Part shown: positions 63,504-64,000 of the stretch, piece by piece
Numbering within the stretch: the stretch's first letter is position 1
How the letters are laid out: each line of letters begins with the position of its first letter
Origin: Scytolyngbya sp. HA4215-MV1
GTDB lineage: Bacteria; Cyanobacteriota; Cyanobacteriia; Leptolyngbyales; Leptolyngbyaceae
DNA length: 64,000 nucleotides
Direction of reading: 5' to 3'
Assembly (NCBI GenBank): GCA_019359045.1
Contig: JAHHIA010000017.1
Coordinates: 46,688 to 110,687 of the forward strand
Program-made: the position numbers and the translations under genes
The notes under the pieces: model-generated
Told to the model about the DNA's origin: nothing
What the model saw: the letters and a program-made list of their open reading frames with translations, nothing else
Database searches by the model: none

Positions 63504-63574
63504 GCTGCAAACTCCGAAATAGTTTTTGAGATCTCCGAAACAGTTTATGAAGAGTCTGAAATAGTTTTCTGGTG
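63504..63574. repeat. 21-bp tandem repeats, array 1 (three units)
   Basis: Three units of the form t-c-c/t-g-a-a-a-x-a-g-t-t-t-x-t-g-a-x-g-a-x-c, period 21 bases, starting just after the aspA stop. Array 2 at 63697-63760 repeats the same theme, and their left flanks (gcttgctgcaaac against gtttgctgcgaac) are also alike, so the whole unit was probably duplicated. Confidence 0.8.
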
Positions 63575-63576
63575 AC

Positions 63577-63618
63577 GAAGCTTCAGCTTCCTTCACATCA
63601 TTGGGAAGCTGGAGCTTC
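63577..63618 (+). terminator. Fold-back hairpin after aspA
   Basis: Arms 63577-63591 and 63604-63618 pair over 15 bases with one mismatch. No T-run follows, so it may stabilise or mark the aspA mRNA end. Confidence 0.5.
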
Positions 63619-63696
63619 TCAACAGAAATTCCCAAGCCAGAGCTTGGGAAATAGTTAAGTTTGAGTTTTTTCTAGCTTAAAACCGTTTGCTGCGAA

Positions 63697-63760
63697 CTCC
63701 GAAAGAGTTTTTGAGGTCTCCGAAAGAGTTGTTGAGGTCTCTGAAAGAGTTGTTGATACC
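63697..63760. repeat. 21-bp tandem repeats, array 2 (three units)
   Basis: Three units with the motif tccgaaagagtttttgaggt and close variants. Period 21, so frames stay open across it on both strands, though I see no start or family that would make it a gene. Confidence 0.85.
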
Positions 63761-63889
63761 AATTTGATTTGTGTTTGCGACAGATCTAGATCCCCCCTAG
63801 CCCCCGCGCTAATGCGCTGCTGCGCTAGAAAAAAGGGAGGCAACCCAAGCCAGTCTTGAAGTCCCCCTTTTTAAGGTAGGGTTGATTCT

Positions 63890-64000
63890 CTAGATGAAGG
63901 AAAGAAGGGTTGGCAGGTCATGCTTGAATAGGCGCATGGCTTTGGTAATCGAGGAATGTCCTGCTTTGCGAAACAGTGAAATTGCCCAAGAGCGCAGGAG
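63890..64000 (-). CDS. Transposase C-terminus, partial
   Basis: From the right edge the minus strand encodes 'LLRSWAISLFRKAGHSSITK' and a following 'AMRLFKHDLPTLLSFI' before a stop at 63890. The pattern A-I-x-L-x-R-x-x-G-x-x-S-I-x-x-A-x-R is that of the C-terminal helix of cyanobacterial IS4/ISAs1-group transposases. The gene continues beyond the window, so completeness cannot be judged. Confidence 0.5.
   Translation of the reverse strand, partial: LLRSWAISLFRKAGHSSITKAMRLFKHDLPTLLSFI

Noticed and set aside
63255..63575. Plus-strand frame running out of aspA into the 21-bp repeats
   Set aside because: Mostly a shadow of aspA; the repeat part stays open only because the period is a multiple of three.

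Overview
The window looks like a piece of a filamentous-type cyanobacterial chromosome. It carries the cytochrome b6f subunit PetM, the photosystem II assembly factor Ycf39, an NblR-type response regulator, Gap2, many cyanobacteria-specific families (DUF3318, DUF4327, DUF2949, DUF2232, DUF1802), heptanucleotide STRR repeats, and the palindrome GCGATCGC (HIP1) scattered through coding sequence. I saw no rRNA, convincing tRNA, CRISPR array or prophage. Family names come from recognising translated motifs; no database search was run.

Layout. 1-2033: 3' part of a large WD40 protein, probably a STAND/NB-ARC signalling ATPase. 2034-7100: a decay zone with broken PEBP, VOC, IS256-type transposase and GxxExxY genes around an intact xdhC/mocA-like pair; a 13-codon NmrA stub abuts the xdhC start. 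7281-9385: cytosine deaminase (codA) with a structured upstream region and an orphan intrinsic terminator. 9386-13113: small hypothetical genes and a double-ATPase peptide-type ABC subunit. 13440-18654: Rel (ppGpp), SelO, DUF3318, DUF4327. 18975-26256: pdxA, petM, ycf39, nadK, nblR, DUF192, DUF2949. 26274-36530: a secreted triple-repeat protein, a membrane-anchored PIN protein overlapping a site-2 protease, a 2OG-Fe(II) oxygenase, a divergent PEP-synthase-like protein, ExbB/ExbD, DUF1232. 36724-47774: nadD, gap2, thiL, a CYP38-like cyclophilin, PhoD, a HExxH metallopeptidase-like protein, a ROK kinase, and DUF2232 coupled to a Dam-type methylase.

47775-52715 is the most coherent accessory locus. 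A cobalamin riboswitch precedes a CbtB-like small membrane protein and a His-rich two-domain membrane protein. Facing them are a secreted Ig-like protein with a C-terminal anchor, a TauE/SafE (UreH-like) transporter fused to a ferric-reductase-like heme membrane domain, and a CDF metal exporter. I infer a metal (cobalt/nickel/zinc) handling module. 52975-58259: FKBP isomerase, dnaB, rplI, a FecR-domain lipoprotein, DUF427. 58260-61127: a TIR-TM-WD40 protein with 14 repeats, a possible NAD-consuming immunity or signalling protein. 61124-64000: DUF1802, a 31-residue membrane peptide, aspartase, 21-bp tandem repeats, and the end of a transposase.

Two families of roughly 100-bp dispersed repeats occur as pairs far apart: 9041-9147 with 53676-53779 (inverted), and 20934-21031 with 56035-56134 (direct, MITE-like terminal inverted repeats). 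Long perfect palindromes lie at 5045-5093, 11422-11480 and 43414-43450.
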